Positions 28,163 through 38,875 of a stretch of 44,553 nt of DNA are shown in pieces. The stretch covers positions 1 to 44,553 of the forward strand of contig NW_025407899.1 in the NCBI RefSeq assembly GCF_003324165.1. Reading direction: 5' to 3'. The stretch is from Naegleria lovaniensis. Its lineage: Eukaryota; Heterolobosea; Eutetramitea; Acrasida; Naegleriidae. Made by a program: the position numbers and the translations under genes. The notes below the pieces were generated by a model. That model was not told the origin of the DNA. It searched no databases and saw only the letters and a list, made by a program, of their open reading frames with translations. Numbering within the stretch: the stretch's first letter is position 1; each line of letters begins with the position of its first letter.

Positions 28163-28678
28163 TTATTTTCCTTCATTCATTCGTTTTAATTCATCCAATA
28201 AAGCATTTCTTTCCATTTCCAATCTCTTCTTTTCAGATATTAATTCATATCTTCTTCTTTTCAGCATGTGTCGATCGAACTCTGTTCTCTCCTTTGCACA
28301 CTTTTGAGTAGTAATCCAAAAATCTGCAGCTCCTCCAATCAAAGGAAAAATATATAATGGTTTCATAGTTTTAAATAATACAGTCAAGGGAACAGCACCC
28401 GCCACAGATAATGTCGTGTACAGAAATGAGTGTGCTTTTTTGGAACACTCTTCCAGTTGTTGTTGAAGTTGTTGTAATTTTGTATCGTTTTTAGTAAATG
28501 TTGTGGGTTGATTGGTATCGGTTAATACTGATTTTAATTGTTGTAATAATTTGGCTTCATTTTCCTGTGTAGTACTATCATTTTGAAATATTGGTGTGGA
28601 TGTGAGTGTTGTGGGACCATTGTTGTTCCGACTCGTGGGAAATTCTTCGGATGTGGAATCGATTCCTGATGAGGGCAT
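28163..28678 (-). CDS. Small membrane protein of unknown family
   Basis: Single exon, 171 residues, start preceded by six A. A polar T/S/N-rich N-terminus and a Q-rich coiled coil (LQQLQQQLEECSKKAH) precede a hydrophobic hairpin, YTTLSVAGAVPLTVLF and PLYIFPLIGGAADFWI (residues ~95-130). The C-terminal ~45 residues are a charged helix (KKRLEMERNALLDELKRMNE). This suggests an organelle membrane hairpin protein with both ends on the same side. Lies 184 bp from the eIF5-like gene. No family identified. Confidence 0.7.
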   Translation of the reverse strand: MPSSGIDSTSEEFPTSRNNNGPTTLTSTPIFQNDSTTQENEAKLLQQLKSVLTDTNQPTTFTKNDTKLQQLQQQLEECSKKAHSFLYTTLSVAGAVPLTVLFKTMKPLYIFPLIGGAADFWITTQKCAKERTEFDRHMLKRRRYELISEKKRLEMERNALLDELKRMNEGK

Positions 28679-28875
28679 TTTTTTTAATGTTGTCAAGAAA
28701 TTCAAATTTCTAATATCTTGAACGAAAGGGCGTAATTGTCGAAGCTCTCAGTCGACCGAGAGCACAATGAACAACCCATGTTAATCCCTCCCAGAGACAT
28801 AGCACTAGGTCTAATCACAAACAACAAATTTCTTCTTCATGATAATTCCATCAACTGTCATGGTTAACAAAAAAA

Positions 28876-31724
28876 ATGAAAGGTCTGTTCCGTCGTGGCA
28901 ACAAGTCCAACAACAAATCGACCGCATCACCCAGCAGTAGTAGCACCACGAGTTCTTCTCAACAAATTGAAATCTCAGCTCCCTTCAACGTTCGTCTCGA
29001 ACATCATGTCGATTTTGATCGCGAATTTGGTTTGAGTGGTGTTCCCAAAGATTGGGATTTGTCAAGTCTTCAAGGAATTCATTTCACAGTGGATGATGTC
29101 AATAATAACAATAATAATAATAATAATAATAATACTACTACTAATGGTTCACACTCGAGCGGTTTGAATGGAGAAACTTTTTCAGCGGAATTGGACCATC
29201 ATCCACAACTAACATCATCAGGTTCTCCTTTTCATCCTAATACGAATGGAGGAGGAGGAGGAGATTCCTCTCCTTCCTTGTCATCATCCAAATCTATTGA
29301 TTCCATTCCACCTGCTCTCAATACGAGTTCGGTAGTGACCACCACAACACCTTCGAACAACAGTAGTGGTTCACCTTCTCTTTCCATGAGTGACCACCAC
29401 CATCATCATAAGAATACTACTACTAATACTAATACTACGACTACTACTACAACCATAACAACAACAAACAACAACAACAACTCATTGGCCTCTCCTTCTT
29501 CCTCTTCGTTTTTTAGTAAATTGAGAGGAGGTAGTGGTAGTGGAAATTCATTATCGGGTAGTTTTATGGGAAAGAACAAACAACAACCACCTCCCACCTC
29601 TCCACACATGGATGTGGCTGTCCATAATAATAATACTGGGAATGGCAATAATGGAACCAATTCCAATCCGGAGAGTCCATCCATGATGGTCGTGACAAGT
29701 ACTTTGGGTAGTAATAGTAGTTTGAATCAATCGACACCAAACTCGTCAACTTCTCAACCACCATCTTTGAGTCAACATGAACATTCCAAATCAGCCTCTC
29801 AGGGTTTCTTTGCTAAAATTTTCACAAAAACCAACTCGGCGAAAACAGTATCGACACCTTCCGAACAGAGTGCAACAATGGATCATCATGTGAATAGTAG
29901 TGGACAATTTGTAATGAATTTCACAAATGTGAAAAGAACAGAAGCTGGTTATTATGTTGAAGTTGGAAATACTGACACGTCTTCAACCGCAACAACCTTG
30001 TCAGCCAATGTATCAAAATTCAAAAAAGACAAACTTCTCATTGATTTAATAAGTCACGAGAATCCATTTCGTCTCTTTACTAAAATGAAAAAGATTGGTA
30101 CAGGAAGTACTGCAGATGTTTACAAAGCCATTCATGTTCCAAGTGGTAAAAAAGTAGCCATCAAAGTCATGCCACTGACAACTTCAAAGAATACAAACTT
30201 TGACATGATTGAGAATGAAATTTTCATGATGAAACACGCTTGTAAATCCTATTCTTCTATATTTGACTATGATGCCACACTCGACAAGACATTGATGGTT
30301 CAATATTTTGGAACTTATTCGACTGTGAATTGTCAAGTTCATGAACATATTGGAAGATATTTATCTGATTCTAAAAGAAGAAAATTACAACAACAACAAG
30401 AACAAAATTCATCTCAACAACAAACCAATTCAGCTGTTTCTCCTAATTCTTCAAATGGCATTACAACAACCATTGATATGGACACCATGTTGGAATATAA
30501 AGAAAAAAGTCATGACGAATTATGGGTCACTATGGAATATGTCTCTGGAGGAAAGTTAACAGATTTAATTGGAGATAATAATGTGATACATCATCGATTT
30601 TTAGAAAGTGAAATTGCTGCCATTTTAATACCCATTCTTAAGTGTTTGCATCTTCTTCACACGAAATATGGTGTCATTCACAGGTAAGTGTGAGTCAATT
30701 TAATCATGGTCTTGTTGTAATAATTATTAATTTGTTGTGGACCATCATTGTGTTCTGATGTATTTTTTTTAATGGTGTTACTCATACGGTATTAATCATG
30801 ATTATGGTATTAATCATGATTATGATATTCTAATCTGACGTATGGATGGTGTCACATCGATCATTATATATTGGTTTGATGAATGATTTGGGTCGGTCAT
30901 TTTTTGTGAAATCCATCATATTCCTAATCATTGGTCATTTAAAAAACAGAGATATCAAATCCGATAACGTTCTCATTACACGTGACGGTAAAATTAAATT
31001 AGCAGACTATGGATTCTGTGCTGAGAATACTGGACGAAGACGTTCTGTCGTAGGTACTCCGTATTGGATGTCTCCAGAAGTCGTCTCAGGCGCTGAATAC
31101 AATGAAAAGACCGATGTGTGGTCTTTGGGAATATTAATCTTGGAATTGGCCAATGGAACTGTTCCTCTCATGGAACATACTCCTATTCGTGCCTTGTTTT
31201 TAATTCGATCTCAACCTCCTCCAACATTTACCTCTTCCTCTGAATGGAGTGATGTCTTTCATGAATTTCTTTCGAAATGTCTCGAAAAAGATCCTCAAAA
31301 GAGAGCCAGTGTGGAAGAATTATTACAACATGATTTTCTCAAGAATGCATCGAGTTTAGATTTTCTACCACCTCTATTGAATCGAATTCGAGCTGAAAAG
31401 AAGAAACGAAATATTAAGGAAAGTGAAATTGGATTACAAGTTGTGAAATTAAGAAATTCTCAAAATGAACAAGATGAGAGTTACGATCAAGACGATGAAT
31501 ATGAAACTAGTAAACGAAAAAAGAAGGGTATTGGAATTATGGGAGTGGTCATGAATGAACAACCTTCTTCGAGACAAGATGAAGAAGAATATCATGAATA
31601 TAATGGTGTTGGTGATGGCGTTGGTGGTGACGACCTTCAAGGTGACGGAACCATGTTGAATGAATATTATGGAGGAACTCTTGGAGAGGAAGGTGTGGAT
31701 GATTATGATGAAATGCTCGTATAG
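28876..31724 (+). CDS. PAK-like (STE20 family) protein kinase with CRIB domain
   Basis: Exons 28876..30683 and 30950..31724 (266-nt intron splitting H-R|D in the catalytic loop) encode 860 residues. Residues ~31-60 are a CRIB/p21-binding motif (ISAPFNVRLEHHVDFDREFG, then GVPKDW), which binds Cdc42/Rac in the family. Residues ~70-340 are low complexity (N, T, S, G runs). The kinase domain starts near 403: GTGSTADVY loop, VAIKV lysine, VTMEYVSGGKL hinge, HRDIKSDN, GTPYWMSPEVV activation segment. Unusual points: the DFG motif is DYG (LADYGFCAEN), and ~50 extra residues with a Q tract sit inside the N-lobe. The C-terminal tail is acidic. Start after eight A. Confidence 0.92.
30788..30826 (+). repeat. 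Short tandem repeat inside the kinase intron
   Basis: Two adjacent copies of GGTATTAATCATGATTAT (18 bp) plus a partial third, each containing the palindrome TAATCATGATTA. They lie in the PAK-like intron (30684..30949). Confidence 0.75.
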
Positions 31725-31733
31725 TAGTAGTCA

Positions 31734-31749
31734 AATGGTGTACACCATT
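31734..31749. repeat. Perfect 16-bp palindrome after the PAK-like stop
   Basis: AATGGTGTACACCATT, starting 10 nt past the kinase stop codon at 31724. It could form a small stem in the 3' UTR. Confidence 0.8.
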
Positions 31750-31991
31750 GTGTGTCATAGTATTAGAATCATGTTGTATTTTAAAAAGTGTTGCTTGTTG
31801 TTGGATAAATCTCATCAATTTTTGAAAGGTTGTTCATCGTGTATAGCACAAGTTAACGCAAGTCGAAAAAGCAAGTTCAAAAAATTGGATGAAAAAAATT
31901 CAACAACACCACCATCATTCCATTCAACCACTACTACAACAACAACAACAAATTCAAAAACAAATTCAACAATAACCAGTATTGAAACAAA

Positions 31992-33551
31992 ATGGTAAAA
32001 ATTACAACCATCTCCCGAGATGATGATGCCCATACACGAAGAACTTCCTATGAAACCACCCGACACTTTTCCGATCCAAATCCCGAACTCATTCATCGGT
32101 TTGAAAAGCCTCGTGAATACATGAGAGCCATCAATGCTGCAAAAATTGATAATATTTATGCAAAGCCTTTTCTTGCTGATTTATCGGGACATGCAGATAC
32201 ACCTACATGTATTTGTACGGATCCTAATTCTCTCATTCATATCATTAGTGGAAGCTGTGATGGTCAAATTAGAGTTTGGGATTTAACGGAGAGAAAGACG
32301 ATTTATGCCATTGATAGAGCTCATAATGGATTTGTGAATGGAATTGTAATTCCACCCTATAGACATTCATCGGACTCGAGTGAGAACTCGTTTTATTTTA
32401 CTGTTGGAACTGACAAGCATTTAAAGAGATGGGAATTGAATTTACAAGTGGCCAATGTAAATCCGAATATGGCAAGTACAAAATTTGGAAGTATTGGATA
32501 CACTTTGGCAGATTATGTGGGAAAGAGCAATAGTAATGCAACAACCAAGTTACCTTCGTATGCCACTCCTATTCAAGATGTTGTTTCACATAATGCCTTA
32601 CTCTGTATTGATCATCATTATAGTGACCCAATTGTGGTAACCAGTGGACATGAATACGTTCAAATTTGGGATTGTTCAGGAAATAGTTCATCTTCCTTAA
32701 TTCCAGGTAATTCATCAAGACTGGTTTGTAAACAAGAGTATGAGCTTGCAACCTCGACTGAAACCATTTATAGCGTTAAATTTAATAAGGTTGAGAAGAA
32801 TTTGATTGCATATTGTGCACGTGACAGAACAGTTGGATTGTATGACATGAAAACCAATCAAATGATTCGTGCTGTGACTATGCAAACAAAATCTAATAAG
32901 GTTTGTTGGAGTCCAATGAATCCATTCCACTTCTCAGCAGCAAATGAAGATGGCAATGTATATACCTTTGACATGAGAATTTTGGAAAAGGGTCCACTCA
33001 TGATGCATTCAGGCCATATAAATGCAGTGATGGATGTTGACTACAATCCAAGTGGTACAGAAATTGTGACTGCTGGTTACGATAAGACCATTCGTATTTT
33101 CAGAACGGATTCCACTTCTTACAAGGCACGTGAGGTTTATCATACCAAGAGAATGCAACGAGTGTTTTGTGTGAAATATTCTGGTGATGGACGGTATATT
33201 TATAGTGGAAGTGACGATCAAGCTATTAGAATTTGGAAGGATGAACGAAGTGCTCCATTGAGAGGTGGTGGCATGACCAAGAAGGAACAACAACAAATTG
33301 AATATAACCAAAAATTAATAGAGAGATATAGAAGCGTTGAAGAGGTGCGAAAGATTGCCAATCACAGACATTTACCGCACAGAGTGAAGACTCAATCAAA
33401 GGAAATGCAAAAAGAAAGAGAGGCAGAAGATAGAAGAGAAAAAATTAGAGAACGATTTACAAAGAAAAAGGACACAAATAAGAATTCGCTCACTGCCAAG
33501 ATTGAAAAAGTCAAAGCCATGCGAAAGAGATTCTTGAAGGTGAATGAATAG
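31992..33551 (+). CDS. DCAF13/Sof1 WD-repeat protein (SSU processome)
   Basis: Acts in 18S rRNA processing with the U3 snoRNP; animal DCAF13 is also a CRL4 substrate receptor. Single exon, 519 residues. Family signatures: PREYMRAINAAKIDNIYAKP (residues ~36-55), seven WD repeats (for example SGSCDGQIRVWDL, AANEDGNVYTFDM, TAGYDKTIRIF, SGSDDQAIRIWK), and the junction REVYHTKRMQRVFCVKYSGD. The C-terminal Sof1 domain contains HRHLPHRVKTQ and a highly basic helix (nucleolar targeting). One ~45-residue N/S-rich insert lies between blades 2 and 3. The stop is 50 bp from the stop of the convergent phosphatase gene. Confidence 0.95.
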   Translation: MVKITTISRDDDAHTRRTSYETTRHFSDPNPELIHRFEKPREYMRAINAAKIDNIYAKPFLADLSGHADTPTCICTDPNSLIHIISGSCDGQIRVWDLTERKTIYAIDRAHNGFVNGIVIPPYRHSSDSSENSFYFTVGTDKHLKRWELNLQVANVNPNMASTKFGSIGYTLADYVGKSNSNATTKLPSYATPIQDVVSHNALLCIDHHYSDPIVVTSGHEYVQIWDCSGNSSSSLIPGNSSRLVCKQEYELATSTETIYSVKFNKVEKNLIAYCARDRTVGLYDMKTNQMIRAVTMQTKSNKVCWSPMNPFHFSAANEDGNVYTFDMRILEKGPLMMHSGHINAVMDVDYNPSGTEIVTAGYDKTIRIFRTDSTSYKAREVYHTKRMQRVFCVKYSGDGRYIYSGSDDQAIRIWKDERSAPLRGGGMTKKEQQQIEYNQKLIERYRSVEEVRKIANHRHLPHRVKTQSKEMQKEREAEDRREKIRERFTKKKDTNKNSLTAKIEKVKAMRKRFLKVNE

Positions 33552-33601
33552 ACGTGTGTCAATAAATATGGCCATGTATAAAGATTACAATTTGTTGGAA
33601 T

Positions 33602-34773
33602 TTAATCACTCTTTAATAATTCTTGCAATTCCTCGTCGTCCATGTCTCCTTTCACAAGCACAGAATTTTCTTCCGTGGTAATGACCTTAGCTGATGGTAG
33701 TATTAAAGCACACAATTCTCCTGTTACACCACCACTGATATCAATTAAGGCTCGTTTCGAACTCACTTTGGCATTTTTCACCTGAACATGGCCACTCACA
33801 ATTCTTCTATGTGTGTCTTTGTGGCCATCCATGTCGATGTACCCTCGTTCAGAAAGAGGTTTTACTCTTGGTTGATAAATGTCTCTCTTGAACAACGGCA
33901 CTAACTGTTCTTTCAAGTTCGTGTAAGAGTGAAAACCACCATGAACAAAAATATTGTCCTCGTTAAACAACACCCAAGGTAAATTTCGAAAAAAGTTCTT
34001 ATGTTCGTCAGGAACCTTAGATTGAAATTTTTTAAAGTCACCCACCACATCCATATCTTTTTGCGAATTTGAATCACAAATATAGCTGTAGAATGTGTTA
34101 AAACTCGAATAAACAAACCCACTGCCCCATCGTCGGCCTTGAAGATGCATATTATTTGCGACTTCTTGTATACCTTTCCATAGCTCAAATTCACGTGTAT
34201 AATTTTGACATGTGATACCAAGCGATTTTCCATTCTCCAAAGCATCATCGAATAAACCTAAGAACATTGAACATGCATGATCATGATTGCCCATTAGAAA
34301 ATGAGTGGTATTTGGCTTTCGTTGTTTCTTTAAGCTAATCATGAATTCTATTGTTTCCTTAATTTGAGGGCCTCTGTCAACATAATCTCCCAAGAAAACT
34401 GTTTTAAACATTAAATTTGTCATGAGTGGCAAGAGGCAAGCACAAAACAATTTTACGAATTAGATGAAATATAATTTTAAAATTCCTCTTATTCAGTTTT
34501 AAACACACCTAAATGATATTTTTCAAATAAATCCTTTCCTAGATGCTGTTCCAACTTTTTTAATAATTTTTGCAGTGCTTGTAAATGGCCATGAACATCT
34601 CCTATGGCTACAATGTATCGGGATGGAATATAATGCTGTTCTTGCAATTCTCGTTCTTCCTCTGTTGTTGCAGGAAATAATAACCGTATGGGCCGTTGCT
34701 GATTTGATTGTTGGGAATGCTTGTTCCGAGAGAAGGAGGATTGAAGAGATGAAGATCGTTGTCTAGAGTTCAT
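33602..34773 (-). CDS. RLPH2-type (Rhizobiales-like) PPP-family phosphatase
   Basis: Exons 34773..34509 and 34398..33602 (110-nt GT-AG intron, junction EKYHL|VFLGDYVD) give 353 residues. Metal-site motifs: GDVHG (58-62), GDYVDRGP (92-99), GNHD (125-128), VHGGFHS and SGHVQVK. The segment NMHLQGRRWGSGF and the end SGG...ALILPSAKVI match plant RLPH2, a PPP-family enzyme reported to favour phosphotyrosine. Residues 1-45 are a polar S/Q/R-rich leader. No signal peptide. Start after five A. Confidence 0.85.
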
Positions 34774-34901
34774 TTTTTCGTTTTTGACTCATGAACCACG
34801 AGTGATGGAGATGATGTTTACTGTTTAGTCATAACTTATAACCTCAAGTTCAATTTCCTTATTTTCAGTTTCAATTGGATTTTCCATGTCTAAGGTTTCC
34901 T

Positions 34902-35732
34902 TCAGGTCTTCTTGTTGTTCTTCATCTGGCAAAGTTGTTCTTGCTGAGTGTTACTTCCGTTCACTGTAGAAACAGATGACTTTGGATCAGATGTAAGTTG
35001 TTCTTGCTCTTTTGAATCCTCTCCGTGCTGGTGTTTCATTTGTGATTGTTGTTTTTTGAGGGTAAACTTTTGTTTAAGGATGGGAATTTTCATCCTGAAC
35101 ATTAAAACTAAGCATCCGAGTAGTAAGGGTGCAATCACCACACCTAATAAACCCCAACTCAATCCCGATAGTATTTTCCAAACAACTTTTTCTTGATTAT
35201 TCACCGTGTATGAGACAAAACTACTGCTCGTGCTCATGCTATTCACAAAACATGTTGTATTAGTACCAGAAGTCAAATTATAAAACTTGGTGTTTTGAGG
35301 ATATCGGAGAACCGTTCGGATTTGAATGGATGGGCAGTCCTTGTAATTGGAAACCCATGTAGTATTCGTTTGCTGTAAACACACCAATGCCATACACGTT
35401 TGGCCTTGGTTCACTTCTTCCGAGCAAGCAACTCGAGGATACATCACTAGACATTGAGATTCCTGGTTATACCGAAACTCGTAGGTATCGCTAAACATTT
35501 AGAACGCATATATGATTGAAATAAATAGACCATACTATTTCCTTAAGACAATATACAAAACTTACAGTGTGATCAACACTGAAAAGAACACTCCACAAAA
35601 TGTTAACAAAAAAGTCATTCCCAACAAGCAAAAACAACATGGCTTAATATATTCCACAACGAAAGGAATATTAGGAATGCTTTCTTTCATGCACTGTCCC
35701 TGCTGCTGCACCTCATCGTGTTGGTTCATCAT
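34902..35732 (-). CDS. Two-TM membrane protein with cysteine-containing ectodomain
   Basis: Exons 35732..35566 and 35490..34902 (75-nt intron, junction SVLITL|DTYEF) give 251 residues. TM1 is residues ~32-56 (CCFCLLGMTFLLTFCGVFF). A ~110-residue extracytoplasmic loop follows with five cysteines (including CSEEVNQGQTCMALVCL) and several N-x-S/T sites (TNTTW, YNLTSGTNTTC). TM2 is WGLLGVVIAPLLLGCLVLMF. The tail is cytosolic, K/Q/S-rich. The topology resembles BK-channel beta subunits, but I see no diagnostic motif. Start after six A. Confidence 0.75.
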
Positions 35733-35955
35733 TTTTTTCTAACTCTCGGTCTTGTCACCTGTATTTCTCGAATTTAATCCGTTCATTTCAATTAACCAAA
35801 CGTTATAAATAAAGAAAAAGAAAATTGAAGGACATAAAACATCCAATCTACCGTTTTGTTTTGAGCTACTTCATCTGTGTTCAGGGACAAACCTCTGTTA
35901 TTCAAAATTCAACAGGTTTGAAAAGTTTCCTTAAAAGTAACTGAAGTTTGGTCAC

Positions 35956-38838
35956 ATGTCCCAATTTCTCGTTTTAGAATTGTTGGCCCAACGAACAGGT
36001 TCAAACAAAATGAAACATCATCAGGTACGATCGACACAACAACATGATTTTTCGACAAGCAACATCATCAACGACATGGTTCCTGTTGATCACCAGACTC
36101 AAACTATGAACAGCAGATACAGTCACCAAGCCAACAAGAAACCAGCAGTTCGGACCGATCACAAGTCTCCTTCATCGACGAGCAACAAAAAAAATGTTTT
36201 GCACGGCTCCGACAAGAAGAAGGCCTTGTTGTTGGAAGTACCAACTTCAACATTGAATCTTTATAAAAATTCTTCGGAAAGAGTAGAAGAAAACTGTTTT
36301 GATTCTACTGAGGCAGCGTGTTCATCACCGAATCATCATCACGATCAAACAATTGGTTTTTCTCCAACGTTTGCATTGAACCAAACCAAAGCAACAACAG
36401 CCACACACTCAAACCCTACTAGCATCGAACACTCTCACATCCAAGAATTGGAGTTAAAACGAACACTTAAAGACTGTAAATTATTTCAATCATGCCCAAC
36501 AAATATGATACGTAAGAACACGCCACCAACCACTTCTGCTCTCACTCAGTTGATTAAACAAACACACTCACTTGGAAATATGCAGACCATGGACAAAAGC
36601 TTAACTGGTGACTTGTATCACACGTTGAATAGTTCATCCTCCACTCCTACCTTTGAAAAATTGCATAAAGAGAAAACTAACTTGCCATGCACGGATGTGG
36701 GATCGCAAAAAGAACCACTACCTTTCAAATTTGAATTAAATAGTGAGACCAGAAAAACATTTCTTGAAAACTATAACATTTGGATGGAGGTTCTTTCCTT
36801 CATGGAAGAATACGATGTGTTATGGGGAATTAGGCTTACATGTCATTTGTTGTGTAGATATAGCTGTGAATATGAAAGAAAATTCAAAACGTCTTTTGTG
36901 ATGAAGCACGATATTTCAAATAGAGAAGAATTGAAACGATTTACCACTCACAACCTGGTAAAACTGCCTAATTTAAGAACTGTCATTATTACTGACGTGT
37001 ATTCGGAGGCTATTACATATGATGATATTCTAAACTGCTGCTTACGAGATTTATTTGAGAGTGACATAAAACTTGAAGAACTGCAAATCGACAAACATAT
37101 TGACTTGAGGTTATTTGAGTTGATGAAGCAGTCTAGATGTATCAACAAGCTCAAATCCTTGACTGTGAAAAGCCTAACCAATATTACTCCAAACATAGCA
37201 GAGAGTAACAAATCTAGAAAGGCGATGACGAATTACCTCTCTCTCTGTACATCACTGGAATCCTTAAATTTAACCTTTCTGTCAATTATCGAGGATGATG
37301 TTATACCTATATTTTTGGGCTTGTGCTCGTCACACTCAGGAAGCAAAACCTTGATGTGGACTCCAAGACAATTGAAGGAATTTTCGTTTGTTGTTTCTAC
37401 AATTTCAGCTGAGACCATGCAATTAATTGTGAATTGCTGCCCAAATTTGGCGCGATTAAAAATTGTATGCACGCTGACACATCATCACATTAGCCCTGGA
37501 AGCATCACGAGTAGCCCAGCACATACTCCCTCATCTGATTCCTCACATAGCGGTACGACAAGCAATGATCCGAAAGAAATACATGCTCTAGAACACATTT
37601 CAAGTTTACACAAATTGAAAATTCTTGAACTGGTCAATCCAATTCTCACAAATAAGACCTTGAACACGTGGCGCTCTGCAGAAGATTTTACCAGTAACTT
37701 ACAAATATTGAGATTAAGGGGTAATCCTCTTTTGGAATTGCACAGATATGCTGTAATTACTGGAGACGTATTCACTGGAAAGAGGCTTCCAAATGGTGCC
37801 TCAAAAGAGCAAAGTGAACTCATTGATCGACATCAACGAGAAAATACTTGCTCATTTGAAGAGATGGAGCTATTTTTAAGAAAACTGCACAATCTACATG
37901 AAATTGATTTGGATTTGTCTGTCCTTCTCTCGAATTTGGATGTAGGATCTCCTTCCATGAAATTGAATTTATCATTTCTCGGGGATGATCTTTTATTTCC
38001 TCGTCTCAAAAAGTTGAGTATTGCAGGGTTTACCTCAACAATGAAGCATGTTTTGCCGTTGACACGCCGATGGGTCCATTCTACACGCCCTCAAAAAAAC
38101 CTCTCACCTTCTTTTAGCGATGCTACTCTCAGCCCTAATAAGTGCTCACCACCTCCACCTCATCTCGAAGCGTATTCGGCAACCAAGAGCTTGTGTTTAC
38201 AAGGTCAAATGTTAAGTCAACACCAAATTGACAGCCTTTCAAAAATGCAGAACTTGGAACAATTGAAGCTTAGTTTGTCAATTTTTAATGCAACCATAAG
38301 ATTTCCATATCAAAACCTTACAAGCTTGTGTATTTATTTCCAAGAATTCACATACATGAATTTATCAACTTTATTGGAGCAAGCTTTACAACCATTGGTC
38401 AAGTTGAAACAATTAGTGATTGGATCCATCTCATTGCACCCACATATTCGTGCATCAACACTCACCACAAGATCTATTCAGAATTTTAATAACAATTATT
38501 TGGAAGAGCTCGTAAAAGCTGTTCGCATCCGTAGTGATTCATTAGAAATATTGGAAATTGAAAATCAACAACTAACAGAGATTGAAATGGAACACTTGAA
38601 GGTGTTTAAAAAATTGAAAGTATTGAAGATTCCCTACGACTTGAATGGTTTATATTTACTTGGACTCATTAAGGAATTGCCTCAACTACGATGCATTATC
38701 ATCCAATGCTGTTGTTCCTTTTTGCAAAATACGTCTCTAGTGAATGATTTTCATTCCAAAATGAGAAGAGCAAAGGAATTTGTGGCGAAATCAGCTCCTC
38801 AGGTCAAGCTGACGTTTGAAGAAATTCATTTGGAATGA
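35956..38838 (+). CDS. F-box-like, leucine-rich-repeat protein
   Basis: Single exon, up to 960 residues. The ATG at 36010 (AAACAAAATG context) is an alternative start that would remove 18 residues. Residues 1-265 are disordered, rich in S, T, H, N and K. Residues ~270-315 look like an F-box (YNIWMEVLSFMEEYDVLWGI, then TCHLLCRYS). Irregular LRR-like segments follow (SLESLNLTFLSIIEDD, LHKLKILELVNPILTN, LQILRLRGNPLLE, LKIPYDLNGLYLLG). Such proteins are usually SCF ubiquitin-ligase substrate receptors; here that is inferred from layout only. A proline-rich insert lies near residue 730. Confidence 0.75.
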   Translation: MSQFLVLELLAQRTGSNKMKHHQVRSTQQHDFSTSNIINDMVPVDHQTQTMNSRYSHQANKKPAVRTDHKSPSSTSNKKNVLHGSDKKKALLLEVPTSTLNLYKNSSERVEENCFDSTEAACSSPNHHHDQTIGFSPTFALNQTKATTATHSNPTSIEHSHIQELELKRTLKDCKLFQSCPTNMIRKNTPPTTSALTQLIKQTHSLGNMQTMDKSLTGDLYHTLNSSSSTPTFEKLHKEKTNLPCTDVGSQKEPLPFKFELNSETRKTFLENYNIWMEVLSFMEEYDVLWGIRLTCHLLCRYSCEYERKFKTSFVMKHDISNREELKRFTTHNLVKLPNLRTVIITDVYSEAITYDDILNCCLRDLFESDIKLEELQIDKHIDLRLFELMKQSRCINKLKSLTVKSLTNITPNIAESNKSRKAMTNYLSLCTSLESLNLTFLSIIEDDVIPIFLGLCSSHSGSKTLMWTPRQLKEFSFVVSTISAETMQLIVNCCPNLARLKIVCTLTHHHISPGSITSSPAHTPSSDSSHSGTTSNDPKEIHALEHISSLHKLKILELVNPILTNKTLNTWRSAEDFTSNLQILRLRGNPLLELHRYAVITGDVFTGKRLPNGASKEQSELIDRHQRENTCSFEEMELFLRKLHNLHEIDLDLSVLLSNLDVGSPSMKLNLSFLGDDLLFPRLKKLSIAGFTSTMKHVLPLTRRWVHSTRPQKNLSPSFSDATLSPNKCSPPPPHLEAYSATKSLCLQGQMLSQHQIDSLSKMQNLEQLKLSLSIFNATIRFPYQNLTSLCIYFQEFTYMNLSTLLEQALQPLVKLKQLVIGSISLHPHIRASTLTTRSIQNFNNNYLEELVKAVRIRSDSLEILEIENQQLTEIEMEHLKVFKKLKVLKIPYDLNGLYLLGLIKELPQLRCIIIQCCCSFLQNTSLVNDFHSKMRRAKEFVAKSAPQVKLTFEEIHLE

Positions 38839-38875
38839 CTTTTGATCTAACCTAGAAAACAGACAAATAACGTAT

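Noticed and set aside
29406-29764. Antisense frames rich in V, L and Y inside the PAK-like gene
   Set aside because: They arise from trinucleotide tracts encoding N and T runs in the sense frame.
31660-31998. Plus-strand frame spanning the kinase end and DCAF13 start
   Set aside because: Overlaps two well-supported genes, with a low-complexity T/N end and no homology.
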